21,064 bases of DNA. Origin: Acidimicrobiaceae bacterium. GTDB lineage: Bacteria > Actinomycetota > Acidimicrobiia > Acidimicrobiales > Acidimicrobiaceae. Below, one piece after another: positions 7,710 through 15,777 of the stretch. The notes under the pieces are model-generated. The model saw nothing but the letters and a program-made list of their open reading frames with translations. It searched no databases and had not been told where the DNA came from. The translations under genes and the position numbers were made by a program. How positions within the stretch are numbered: the stretch's first letter is position 1; each line of letters starts with the position of its first letter. The stretch spans positions 1 through 21,064 of the forward strand of contig JABEUO010000191.1 in the NCBI GenBank assembly GCA_013044415.1, read 5' to 3'.

Positions 7710-9065
7710 CTAGCGATCGGCTTTCGAGATAACCGCCAAAACCTCCGAAAGTCTGGAAGCTACCTCTTGTGAGTTCTTTGCCTCGAGATTCAACCTCAAT
7801 AGTGGTTCGGTATTTGAAGGTCTCACGTTGAACCACCACTCACCCAAATCCACCGTGAGGCCGTCGAGACGATCCATTGTTCCACGGTCGCCATAGGCGT
7901 TTGATATAAAGTCCGTTACTTTTTTGGCATCCTTGACCTTCGTGTTCACCTCGCCGGAGGAGGCATAGGTCTCCAGTGGTATCCTCAAGTCCGAAAGGGG
8001 TTCATCCGAGGTCGACAATACTTGCAAGATCATTAATGCCGCAACGAGTCCGCTGTCAGCACGATAGTTATCCCTGAAATAGTAGTGTCCTGAATGCTCA
8101 CCGCCAAAAACCGCCCCGGTCCTTGCCATCTCAGACTTGATAAAGCTATGACCCACTCGAGTCCGAATTGGGACACCACCTAACTTGGTGATTAATTCAG
8201 GTACCGCCTTAGAGCAGATCAAATTGTAAAGTATCGTCGCCCCAGGGTGACTCGAAAGAATAGCCTTAGCGACGATCGAAGTGGTAAGTGAACCCGAGAG
8301 CGGAGCCGCCTTGTCGTCGACCAAAAAGACCCGGTCAGCGTCTCCATCAAATGCCAGACCCACGTCGGCGTTGCGCATTACGACCTCCGATTTGAGGTCG
8401 ATCAGGTTTTCAGGCTGGATTGGATCGGCGGGGTGATTTGGAAAAGTGCCGTCTAGTTCGGGGTAAAGAAAGGTGAGATCGAGTCCCAATTGATTTAATG
8501 CTGCAGGCACCACCAACCCACCCATGCCGTTTGCGGTATCGCAAACGACCTTCAGTGGGTTCAATGAGGATATGTCGATAAAGGAATGGAGGTGTTTGAC
8601 GAAGTCTTCGAGCATCTCCTCTTTACGATTCTTAACGTTGGATCGATCCAGCGCAGGTAAGGCTCCAGCCAGAAATGCCTGAGCGAGCCCTTTTATCTCA
8701 TTTAGGCCCGAATCAGCGGAAATCGGTGCTGCGCCAGCGCGACATAGCTTAATACCGTTGTATTGAGCGGGATTATGTGACGCCGTAAACATTGCACCCG
8801 GTGCGGCCAACCTGCCCGAAGCGAAATATAACATGTCCGTAGAACAAAGGCCGATAGAAATTACTGAAGTGCCTTGCGAGTTGACGCCTTCGATGAATGC
8901 GTCAGAGAGTTCGATCGAGGATGTCCTCATGTCGTACCCAACTACAATCTCGCTCGAATCGCAAAACTTTGCGAAACCCGCTCCTATAGCCCGAGCCGAC
9001 TCAGAGTCCAACTCAGAAGGTACGACTCCCCTGACGTCATAAGCCTTAAAGATCGAAGTGTCCAT
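7710..9065 (-). CDS. manB: Phosphomannomutase/phosphoglucomutase
   Basis: This enzyme interconverts hexose 6-phosphates and 1-phosphates (mannose and/or glucose), supplying GDP-mannose or UDP-glucose for glycans. All four functional loops of the alpha-D-phosphohexomutase family are present in 451 residues: the phosphoserine loop TASHNP (94-99, Ser96), the metal-binding DGDADR (240-245), the sugar-recognition loop GEHSGHYYF (322-330), and the phosphate-binding RPSNTEP (415-421). Length and loops match the bacterial PMM/PGM group rather than phosphoglucosamine mutase (GlmM carries a DGDGDR-type loop). The ATG at 9065 has AAGGG about 10 nt upstream, a mediocre site. It is the first of three close genes (manB, Trm112-like, isomerase) and follows a membrane glycosyltransferase-like gene by 99 bp. 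Mannose versus glucose preference cannot be read from sequence alone. Confidence 0.93.
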   Translation of the reverse strand: MDTSIFKAYDVRGVVPSELDSESARAIGAGFAKFCDSSEIVVGYDMRTSSIELSDAFIEGVNSQGTSVISIGLCSTDMLYFASGRLAAPGAMFTASHNPAQYNGIKLCRAGAAPISADSGLNEIKGLAQAFLAGALPALDRSNVKNRKEEMLEDFVKHLHSFIDISSLNPLKVVCDTANGMGGLVVPAALNQLGLDLTFLYPELDGTFPNHPADPIQPENLIDLKSEVVMRNADVGLAFDGDADRVFLVDDKAAPLSGSLTTSIVAKAILSSHPGATILYNLICSKAVPELITKLGGVPIRTRVGHSFIKSEMARTGAVFGGEHSGHYYFRDNYRADSGLVAALMILQVLSTSDEPLSDLRIPLETYASSGEVNTKVKDAKKVTDFISNAYGDRGTMDRLDGLTVDLGEWWFNVRPSNTEPLLRLNLEAKNSQEVASRLSEVLAVISKADR

Positions 9066-9164
9066 CTTCTGTCAACCCTTCTGCTCCATCTAAACGGAAC
9101 AACGGCGAAACCTTCCACCTAACAAAGCGGCGAGAATAAACCGCTAGGGCATTAAGCGCCCGAC

Positions 9165-11771
9165 CTACCCTAGTAGCTGATCTGCATCAGTCTTGCTTGT
9201 CGCAACCGACCCGCCTCGACGGAGCTTTCCAAGTATTCTTGCGCCATAGGTCGTTCCCATCAGGGCAATTGCCACAATTGCTGCAATGGAAATGCCATCA
9301 GAAAGCTTTTCGATAGGCGACACACCATAATTGAGTTCGACATGCTTTTGTGTCGGTACGACAACCATCAGATTCGGCGTGACTCGATAGGGTCCGTAAG
9401 CACCTTTAGCTTTCCAGTCAGGAAAGTAGGAGATCTTTACGTAAACCGGTACTCCAGGGGTAGTTACATTAAACGAAAGATTTGAATTTCCGGCGACAAT
9501 CGACGAAACTGCATCGGCGGGCAGGTGCTTAATCGGAGCAACTTTTGCCTTTGGAGACACCCTTGGCCAGTTACTTGGACCAGAAGCCGCTCTCAGTACA
9601 GACCACTCGGAAGGGTTCATGTACCATTGCACCGCGGAGTTGAGCCACTGGACCCTCCCATTCGAATTCGGGGTGATGACCGCTGGCAAATTCTGTAGCG
9701 GCGCCACAAGCGCAGAACCCTTTACAAGATAGATATTCCAAGTCTCTGTATTCGATACCGTTTGACTCTTAGGATTGACAGCTGGGACTTGGTCGATTAG
9801 TTCAAGGTTCGAGTTTCTGTTTGCCGCCGCCACTACCGAAGGACTGAATGCCATAAAGTAACGCACCCCCATCATCTGAAGGTGGGCGATTCCAAGGTTT
9901 ACATTTAGGCCGGCGTATGGAAGGCCCGACATCGCCTCTGAGGGTGCGGCCGATAGCTCAGATTGGTCCAAAAAGTGATATGGGGTGGTTGCGGATGACT
10001 CGAAAAATAACCCTTCCTGAGTATTGATACAGTTGTTGGTCCAATAGGGAAGGAGCATGAGAGCCATTGGTGTACCGAAGTCATTTTCAGATGAGTTGTA
10101 CTCCCACATTGCCCGACCACAGCCATAGCTTTGCGCCACAGAACGCATTTTGAGAATGATTGACCGGTATTCTGGCCAAGCCGCCTTCCCTTCATATCCC
10201 GAATAGTTCCAACTCACCCATGATGGAACGAAAGAGCGAGCCGACTTTATGAACCCCAGCCACGGTGGCGAGCCGAAATATGGTAAAAGTATGCCAACAA
10301 GAAGAATGAGGCCGGCGATCACCCCAACAACACCCAGGAATACCGCCTGGGCAGGTCCTGAAGTCGGCGCTTCCTCGATAGGAACAGAATCAATTTCTGG
10401 ATATTGGTCTGGGTCAATAAAGCGGTCGTCCTCCGAAAACAAAGGTCCACCGCCATCCGAATTCGGCTTTGAATGGGCACAAGGATCATCTAAAGAATCT
10501 GGTGAGGATCCCCTCGGATCCCCATCTAACGGCCCACTTCCGGGCTCGACTTCTGGTGCTCCCTCAAGGGACAACAACCCTAGATTCGCGAGTTCCTCAC
10601 TAGCGTCCCCTTGCTCGACGTCAGGAGCGTGATCAGCTGATTTCCTGGCATTGGTGCTTCGGACGAGCAGGTTATAGATATCAAATCCGCTCCGGATGGC
10701 CCCCCACACCCCGACCGCTGCCAATGTATAGATACAAAAGGTCCAAAAAGGAAGTGCCCTGGCGTTATAGATTGCGCTGGGGGGCATGAAAGCGAAGGTC
10801 AGTGCGCTAATCGCACCGGTTATAAAAAGCGATATACCGAACTTTTCCCGCTTATAGAGCGAGTAGAGAGCCCCAATCAAAGCAAGAAGGAGCCAGGGTC
10901 TAAGCGAAGATGGAGCAAGGTTCGATAGATACCCAGTCACCTTCTGCCATCCCATGGAGGTCGAATAGGGCAGAAAATACCCAAACGGCACTATCCAAAA
11001 TGCGATGAAAGCTAGCCCAAGGGCTCCTGTGGCTGCTAGAGCTAAAACTTTTCGAAGAGAGAACTGGAGTAGGACGTAGACCAATGCGACAACAGCGACG
11101 AAGATCGCTGGCAGAATATGCGCCATCGCACACAGTCCATAGAGCAGTGCCCCAAGCGCGATTCTTTTTGGACCCTTTAACCCCCTAAGTACAAGGGCCA
11201 GAAAGAAGAGGCCGATAGTGAGGGAGAGCGAGAAAGAAAATTCCCCTGCCAGCGTTGAAGCAATATTGCCCCCATCGATGGTGTAGCTGGTATTGAGGAG
11301 GTAACCCAGCGAGAAGACCGAAGCCAAGGCCGCCAGCTCCTTAGGGAGCTTTGCGGCTCGGAAAAGCACGTAAGTACCGATAGGAAAAAAAATCGACCCC
11401 AATGCGGTGACGACCTTAAACGCAATTCCATATGGAACAACGACGTTTATAAGTGCCACCAGCAAACTAGGCAGTGGAAAGTAGAAGGTGAGAATCGGAT
11501 AGCCATCGTACCATTGTGGAGACCAGCCAGTTATCCTGAAGTGATTCAGGACGTGATGTTCCACGTAGTAGGGAACCATATAGTGTGCACCAGTGTCCCC
11601 GCCAGCCGTCGTCGTATTCGAAAATAGCAGACGTGGATCAAACTGAAGAAATACGAAAATGGCCACCAAGACCGGAACGATCCACCACAGGCCACTTGCT
11701 CGAAACCCGGCTAATGGAGATTTAGTGTCTTTAAGTTCAACATCACTTCGCTCGGTCAAAGCTACTGACAC
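9165..11771 (-). CDS. Large multi-pass membrane protein, PTPS-related/GT-C glycosyltransferase-like
   Basis: The 868-residue protein starts with a hydrophobic segment (about 27-45) followed by an external loop containing GGDTGAHYMVPYYVEHH (58-74), where the Asp-His pair resembles the first-loop acidic motif of GT-C enzymes. About ten more membrane spans follow to residue 355, then a long acidic, low-complexity cytoplasmic stretch (about 373-473), a span at 475-497, a large soluble domain (about 500-820), and a final span (about 826-845) with a basic tail. This architecture fits actinobacterial proteins annotated '6-pyruvoyl-tetrahydropterin synthase related domain; membrane protein', which probably act on lipid-linked sugars in cell-surface glycan assembly. 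Being next to manB fits that role, but donor and acceptor are unknown. The start is GTG at 11771 with GGGGG upstream. Confidence 0.75.
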   Translation of the reverse strand: MSVALTERSDVELKDTKSPLAGFRASGLWWIVPVLVAIFVFLQFDPRLLFSNTTTAGGDTGAHYMVPYYVEHHVLNHFRITGWSPQWYDGYPILTFYFPLPSLLVALINVVVPYGIAFKVVTALGSIFFPIGTYVLFRAAKLPKELAALASVFSLGYLLNTSYTIDGGNIASTLAGEFSFSLSLTIGLFFLALVLRGLKGPKRIALGALLYGLCAMAHILPAIFVAVVALVYVLLQFSLRKVLALAATGALGLAFIAFWIVPFGYFLPYSTSMGWQKVTGYLSNLAPSSLRPWLLLALIGALYSLYKREKFGISLFITGAISALTFAFMPPSAIYNARALPFWTFCIYTLAAVGVWGAIRSGFDIYNLLVRSTNARKSADHAPDVEQGDASEELANLGLLSLEGAPEVEPGSGPLDGDPRGSSPDSLDDPCAHSKPNSDGGGPLFSEDDRFIDPDQYPEIDSVPIEEAPTSGPAQAVFLGVVGVIAGLILLVGILLPYFGSPPWLGFIKSARSFVPSWVSWNYSGYEGKAAWPEYRSIILKMRSVAQSYGCGRAMWEYNSSENDFGTPMALMLLPYWTNNCINTQEGLFFESSATTPYHFLDQSELSAAPSEAMSGLPYAGLNVNLGIAHLQMMGVRYFMAFSPSVVAAANRNSNLELIDQVPAVNPKSQTVSNTETWNIYLVKGSALVAPLQNLPAVITPNSNGRVQWLNSAVQWYMNPSEWSVLRAASGPSNWPRVSPKAKVAPIKHLPADAVSSIVAGNSNLSFNVTTPGVPVYVKISYFPDWKAKGAYGPYRVTPNLMVVVPTQKHVELNYGVSPIEKLSDGISIAAIVAIALMGTTYGARILGKLRRGGSVATSKTDADQLLG

Positions 11772-11859
11772 AAAACCCCCAACTACGCCGACTACGATCT
11801 CAAGCTACGACTTGATCAACAATATCAGCGGAAATTGGTTAACTTGCTGAAGGGAGCTA

Positions 11860-12027
11860 CTAACGTCTCGAGGCCGCTTCGAGTATTCCTTCGACAGCCA
11901 CTTCATCTCCATCCTTGATCCATCTCCGGCTATCGCAGCCTGAACAGCTCTGCATAACCACCAAGGACGAGTCGAGCATTAGCTTGACTTCAACGATTGT
12001 CGATTCGTTGCACACTGGACACTTCAT
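11860..12027 (-). CDS. Small zinc-ribbon protein, function unknown
   Basis: The 55-residue protein opens MKCPVCNES and carries a second pair in SCSGCDSRRW, giving a CPxC...CxxC zinc ribbon with knuckles about 25 residues apart; the tail (about 36-55) is charged and probably helical. I do not recognise the family. Such stand-alone ribbons are often nucleic-acid or protein adaptors. The ATG at 12027 is preferred because AGAGGGG lies about 6 nt upstream; an in-frame GTG at 12060 would add 11 residues without a comparable site. It precedes the membrane protein gene by 88 bp in the same direction and may lead the operon; the AT-rich stretch with palindromes lies 160-190 bp upstream. Confidence 0.7.
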   Translation of the reverse strand: MKCPVCNESTIVEVKLMLDSSLVVMQSCSGCDSRRWIKDGDEVAVEGILEAASRR

Positions 12028-12186
12028 CTCAGACCCCTCTTCACCCAAGACCCTCGCCACCCATGGAAAAGTCCTAGATCAACATCGGCAATGGTTGGAT
12101 AAAACTTAAGAGTTTCCACAAATTCATCTCACTTTTACCTCACAATAAATAAATTAAAGCCACCGAGCACTTCACCTAGCAGCCAT

Positions 12187-12216
12187 ATTACATGTAATTA
12201 CATTTTGGTAATTACA
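12187..12216. promoter_or_regulatory. Nested palindromes, candidate repressor operator
   Basis: A perfect 12-bp palindrome ATTACATGTAAT (12187-12198) overlaps a second inverted repeat, TGTAATTAC (12193-12201) with GTAATTACA (12208-12216) around a 6-nt spacer. The half-site TTACA/TGTAA thus recurs in an evenly built AT-rich array, typical of dimeric regulator sites. It lies 160-190 bp upstream of the zinc-ribbon/membrane-protein genes. I cannot name the regulator. Confidence 0.4.
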
Positions 12217-12308
12217 ACAAAAATCCAATTATCTCCCGAGGTCATTGCCATTTCTCTCAAATCGATTGTTCGGTTGATGCGCTACCGGCTTGTAAGAATG
12301 GTGTATTG

Positions 12309-12375
12309 GGCTTAGCAAGCAGCCTTTGTCCCCCATGGTGGGGGTAAACCCGGTTAGCAACTAAGCCGCAGGCTG
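12309..12375. other. Candidate structured RNA with H-type pseudoknot
   Basis: GGCTTAG (12309-12315) is perfectly complementary to CTAAGCC (12361-12367), and CAGCCT (12320-12325) to AGGCTG (12370-12375). The two helices cross, forming a pseudoknot topology, and they enclose a strong hairpin CCCCCA (12330-12335) / TGGGGG (12339-12344). One extra pair is a G-U if read on the plus strand (12319 with 12376), slightly favouring that strand. I tried tRNA, tmRNA, SRP RNA, RNase P RNA and the common riboswitch cores from memory without a match. Confidence 0.35.
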
Positions 12376-12491
12376 TTATAAGAACCAGGCGCATTTGGAA
12401 GCTCGACGTATCTTGTATTGAGCGGTCGATGAAATGAGCTCCGGTAGCAAAAGCGGGTACTCATGCACTAATTATCCTCAACTGGGAGGAC

Positions 12492-12518
12492 GTGGCGGAA
12501 GTGGCGGAAGTGGAGAAA
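12492..12518. repeat. 9-bp tandem repeat (GTGGCGGAA)
   Basis: Two perfect copies of GTGGCGGAA (12492-12500, 12501-12509) are followed by a degenerate third, GTGGAGAAA (12510-12518). Purine-rich and G-rich on the plus strand. Confidence 0.7.
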
Positions 12519-12575
12519 CTACAAACAACCATTCGCCCATCCTTCACCGCCCCCACGGTCGGGGTTTGTCCGTCC

Positions 12576-12601
12576 ATTAGGTCTGCGGATTAGGTCTGCG
12601 G
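12576..12601. repeat. 13-bp perfect tandem duplication
   Basis: ATTAGGTCTGCGG occurs twice back to back (12576-12588, 12589-12601), directly next to the 16-bp repeat array at the end of the CPBP gene. Confidence 0.8.
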
Positions 12602-12602
12602 T

Positions 12603-12650
12603 GCACTAGAGCAGTGACGCACTAGATCAGTGACGCACTAGAGCGATGAA
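12603..12650. repeat. 16-bp tandem repeat overlapping the 3' end of the CPBP gene
   Basis: Three adjacent 16-bp units start with GCACTAGA: 12603-12618 and 12619-12634 differ at one position, and 12635-12650 is more degenerate. The CPBP stop codon (12629-12627) lies within the middle unit, so the array spans coding and non-coding DNA and looks like a recent slippage or duplication of the gene's last codons. Confidence 0.75.
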
Positions 12651-13445
12651 ACTCACCAGGTTGAAACTGGCGTGTGCCACCATTGAAGTACCGAGCCTAC
12701 GATTTCTCATTGCTAAGTAGCCCAGGATAAGTGCCACTCCGAAGAGTCCAAAACTCTGCAGACCTTCAAAATGAGCGATAGTAAAAATGATAGAGCTCCC
12801 CAAAAGAGAGACCAGTTTGGACACACCCGCCGACATATTTCGAGTGGCATAGAGGAAGCTGCGCTGAGTCAGTCCACGGAAAAAAATTTCCTCCACGATA
12901 GGTGCACCCACGACGATTAGCGCACCTACGAGGACTTCGCTCGGGCCACTCCCACCAGAGTTTACCAGTTTCTGCGCTGGCGCTGATAGACCGCTGGCTG
13001 AACTTCCGGTCAGCAGTTGATAGAGAAGGTAAATCACCGGAACGAGGATCAATTGGGCCGCAACGCCTATTGCTGAGCCCACCAGGAGGTCCACAGGCTT
13101 TATCGCAATTCCGAGGTCAACGGTGATTTTGCCCGTTCCCCAGCGGTGGGAGGCCACCCAAGACGCCCCAAAAAAGACTATCCAAAGCCCTCCGAGGGAT
13201 CCAATAAGTATGGGCTCAGTCAAAGTGGTCGAAGAGGCCGAAAGATTTGAACCAGCTAAGGACGACGCTATTACTACCCCAATAGAGGAGGTTATCAACG
13301 ACAGAACAAAGGCAAAAATAGGAAATGCCCAGGGAGTAGTGATGCCGATATACCCTTGCGAGTCGGGTGGATTCTTTGACGAAAATGGGTCAGATCTACC
13401 GACAGACTCACCTTCACCTTCGATGGGTTCATTCCGACGGCCCAA
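12627..13445 (-). CDS. CPBP-family intramembrane metalloprotease (Abi/Rce1-like)
   Basis: This is a predicted multi-pass membrane protease of the CAAX-protease/bacteriocin-processing family. Its 272 residues comprise a polar N-terminus (about 1-35), several membrane spans, and the three family motifs: EEIFFR (E185-E186 and R190), FTIAHF (H225) and HASFN (H258, N262), which together form the Glu/His active site in the membrane. All expected residues are present, so it is probably active; substrates are unknown, and the bacterial members range from bacteriocin immunity to regulatory roles. The only available start is TTG at 13445, since TAG lies in frame just upstream; the ribosome site is weak (AGG). 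It is transcribed divergently from ftsH, with 150 bp between the starts, and its last codons lie in a 16-bp tandem repeat. Confidence 0.85.
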   Translation of the reverse strand: MGRRNEPIEGEGESVGRSDPFSSKNPPDSQGYIGITTPWAFPIFAFVLSLITSSIGVVIASSLAGSNLSASSTTLTEPILIGSLGGLWIVFFGASWVASHRWGTGKITVDLGIAIKPVDLLVGSAIGVAAQLILVPVIYLLYQLLTGSSASGLSAPAQKLVNSGGSGPSEVLVGALIVVGAPIVEEIFFRGLTQRSFLYATRNMSAGVSKLVSLLGSSIIFTIAHFEGLQSFGLFGVALILGYLAMRNRRLGTSMVAHASFNLVSFIALVRH

Positions 13446-13595
13446 CTTATCGCCTAACTACTCGTCAACTGCCATAGATTACATGCAACAGATGCGGCAA
13501 ATTGTCGCTTCCCAGATAAGTATTGCCCTATGTCAGGCTTAGACTTGGCTGGGAGAAGCGCCTATCGCGTAGCGTAGTGCCGCGTCTCGCCTAGC

Positions 13596-15587
13596 ATGTA
13601 CACCATGAGTCGTCAATCACCGGATCTTAGGCCGCAGAAGGATCAAAAATCAAAAGGTGTGCCGGATCAATCCTGGCGCTGGATAGTCGCCGTGCTCGTG
13701 GTTACCCTGGGTGTGGGCCTACTCTACTCATTGGTATTCACAAAGACAACCCAGACACAACTGAGTTACAGCACCTTTTTGAAAAATGCTTCTTCGAATC
13801 AGGTCGCTTCAGCTACCGTCGATAATACGACAGGGCAGATAACAGGAACCAACACCAATGGAAGTTCCTTCACCGTAAATGGCCCGCAGCCGCTGATCAA
13901 TACCGACGTTCAAGCCCTTGAAAAAGAGATACCTAATCTAAAATTCGTCACACCTCAGCAGGGACTACTTGACTCGCTAATTGTCTATGTCCTGCCTATT
14001 GGACTTTTTATAGGCGTAATGGTTTGGCTCAATCGCAGGGCGCAGGGCCAGATGTCTGGGATAATGTCAATTGGGAGATCTAAAGCCAAGCCATATTCCA
14101 CCGAGCGTCCGAAAACTACCTTCGATGACGTAGCAGGATATGGGTCGGTCAAGCGGGAGATAAAGGAGGTAGTCGACTTTCTAAGGAATCCGGGCCGCTT
14201 CAAAGAGATAGGTGCACACATACCGAAGGGTGTTCTACTAGTTGGACCACCAGGGACAGGTAAGACCTTGTTGGCTCGTGCGGTCGCCGGAGAAGCCGGC
14301 GTTCCCTTCCTCTCGGTGAGTGGGTCAGACTTTATGGAGATGTTCGTCGGAGTGGGAGCATCAAGGGTAAGGGACCTCTTTCAAACCGCCCGCAAGCAGG
14401 CACCTTCGATAATCTTCGTCGACGAAATAGATTCCATTGGCCGCAAAAGAGGAGCAGGCCTTGGAGGGGGACACGATGAGCGTGAGCAGACCCTAAACCA
14501 GATGCTTTCAGAAATGGACGGATTCGATATCGCCGAGGGAATCGTCGTGATGGCGGCTACTAACAGACCCGATATTCTCGACCCGGCACTACTGCGTCCG
14601 GGACGCTTCGACCGCCAGGTTGTAGTTCCCTTACCCGACCTGGAAGAGAGACTCCCGATACTTCAAGTCCATTGCAGGGGGAAGAAGATTGCTTCAGACG
14701 TAGACCTGGAGATAGTCGCCCGCGGCACTCCTGGTATGTCGGGAGCGGACCTGGCCAACCTAGTAAATGAGGCCGCATTACACGCCGTTCGGCGCGGCTC
14801 AGCACAGATCACCATGTCAGACTTTGAGTCGGCCAGGGATCGGGTGTTGATGGGTCAAACGAGGGAATCTATGGTCCTTTCGGAAGAGGAGAAGGAGAGG
14901 GTCGCCTATCACGAGGGCGGTCATGCCGTATTGGCTTACATACTCCCCTATTCAGATCCGGTTCACAAGGTATCGATTCTTCCAACCGGCATGGCACTGG
15001 GAGTCACTCAACAACTGCCGATGCAGGAGAGGCACATATATCCAAGGGAGTATATCGAAGACAGTCTTGCCGTCAGAATGGGTGGAAGAGTAGCCGAAAT
15101 AATAATCTACGGTGACCTTTCTACTGGGGCAAACAATGACCTCGTCGGTAACACCGAGCTCGCACGGAAGATGGTTCGTGAGTGGGGAATGTCAGACCGA
15201 ATCGGCCCAATGGCCTGGGGATCTCAGGGCATGGTCTTTTTAGGAGAAGACCTGATGCACTCCCGGGATTACTCAGAAGACACCTCAAGGGTGATCGATG
15301 AAGAGGTTGAAAGAATTCTAAGGGAGCAGGAACAGAGGGCCACAGAACTTCTGATTATTCATCGCGAGGGTCTGAAAAAAGTTGCCCTCTCCCTCCTCGA
15401 GAAAGAGACTATCGACGGAGATGAAGTGGCCCGCCTCGTTGACGAGGGTTATGGTAGGCCCGTCCACCCCGGAGGGATCAAAAGGGCCATCGTTCCCAAG
15501 CTCAACGCATCTCATGACCTATCTGAAGCGAATTCGAATTCGGCAACCAGTCACCAGAGCACTACCGATTCGACAAGCGAAGCGTAG
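13596..15587 (+). CDS. ftsH: ATP-dependent zinc metalloprotease FtsH
   Basis: FtsH is a membrane-anchored AAA+ hexamer that extracts and degrades misfolded membrane proteins and selected regulators. The 663 residues show a cytosolic N-terminus, a first span (about 28-47), an extracytoplasmic domain (about 50-125), a second span (about 126-145), then the AAA domain with Walker A GPPGTGKT (217-224), Walker B IIFVDEID (272-279) and second region of homology ATNRPDILDPALLRPGRFDR (321-340). The protease site is HEGGH (439-443), with D515 in GANNDL as the likely third zinc ligand; the usual sequence is HEAGH, but HExxH is intact. The tail after about 635 is Ser/Asn/Thr-rich. ATG at 13596 (or 13605) lacks a visible SD, with a TAG in frame upstream at 13575. 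Confidence 0.97.
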   Translation: MYTMSRQSPDLRPQKDQKSKGVPDQSWRWIVAVLVVTLGVGLLYSLVFTKTTQTQLSYSTFLKNASSNQVASATVDNTTGQITGTNTNGSSFTVNGPQPLINTDVQALEKEIPNLKFVTPQQGLLDSLIVYVLPIGLFIGVMVWLNRRAQGQMSGIMSIGRSKAKPYSTERPKTTFDDVAGYGSVKREIKEVVDFLRNPGRFKEIGAHIPKGVLLVGPPGTGKTLLARAVAGEAGVPFLSVSGSDFMEMFVGVGASRVRDLFQTARKQAPSIIFVDEIDSIGRKRGAGLGGGHDEREQTLNQMLSEMDGFDIAEGIVVMAATNRPDILDPALLRPGRFDRQVVVPLPDLEERLPILQVHCRGKKIASDVDLEIVARGTPGMSGADLANLVNEAALHAVRRGSAQITMSDFESARDRVLMGQTRESMVLSEEEKERVAYHEGGHAVLAYILPYSDPVHKVSILPTGMALGVTQQLPMQERHIYPREYIEDSLAVRMGGRVAEIIIYGDLSTGANNDLVGNTELARKMVREWGMSDRIGPMAWGSQGMVFLGEDLMHSRDYSEDTSRVIDEEVERILREQEQRATELLIIHREGLKKVALSLLEKETIDGDEVARLVDEGYGRPVHPGGIKRAIVPKLNASHDLSEANSNSATSHQSTTDSTSEA

Positions 15588-15629
15588 AAAGAACCAACCA
15601 TGGCTCTGATACAAAGAAGATGATCTATT

Positions 15630-15655
15630 CTGCCTGGCATTTTCACGCCAGGCAG
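15630..15655 (+). terminator. Hairpin after ftsH
   Basis: A perfect 9-bp inverted repeat, CTGCCTGGC (15630-15638) and GCCAGGCAG (15647-15655), with an 8-nt loop, lies 42 bp past the ftsH stop codon. The following CGTCGCTTTAT has only a short T stretch, so it is a GC-strong terminator of the U-poor kind. Confidence 0.6.
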
Positions 15656-15751
15656 CGTCGCTTTATCGCTATGGTTACCTTGCATTGACACTGAGGCAGA
15701 TACTCCGGGATTCACGGCGATATGACTGGACCATCGGCTCAGGTTGGTGTT

Positions 15752-15777
15752 AGAACGACTCCCCTCTGGGTCGTTCT
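15752..15777. terminator. Second hairpin, possible terminator
   Basis: AGAACGAC (15752-15759) pairs perfectly with GTCGTTCT (15770-15777) around a 10-nt loop and is followed by TTC on the plus strand. It may be a backup terminator for ftsH or the boundary of the decayed element to its right. Confidence 0.4.

Larger units (their letters stand above)
12028..12626. other. About 600-bp non-coding region with palindromes, possible structured RNA and tandem repeats
   Basis: No plausible gene is found on either strand. From left to right it holds an AT-rich upstream region (about 12110-12235) with nested palindromes, a segment whose pairings form a possible pseudoknot (12309-12375), a further hairpin (ATGAG 12434-12438 with CTCAT 12460-12464), 9-bp tandem repeats (12492-12518), a short GC hairpin (CCCC 12551-12554 with GGGG 12561-12564, then TTTGT on the plus strand), and 13-bp and 16-bp tandem repeats that run into the end of the CPBP gene. 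Such density of structure is unusual for a plain intergenic gap. Confidence 0.6.

Noticed and set aside
12300..12480. tRNA, tmRNA, SRP RNA or a known riboswitch
   Set aside because: No T-loop GGTTCRA, no tmRNA ends, no SRP GGAAGGAAGC-like tetraloop region, and no recognised riboswitch core.
12492..12650. CRISPR-like array
   Set aside because: Repeats are directly adjacent, of three different unit lengths, without unique spacers and without cas genes nearby.
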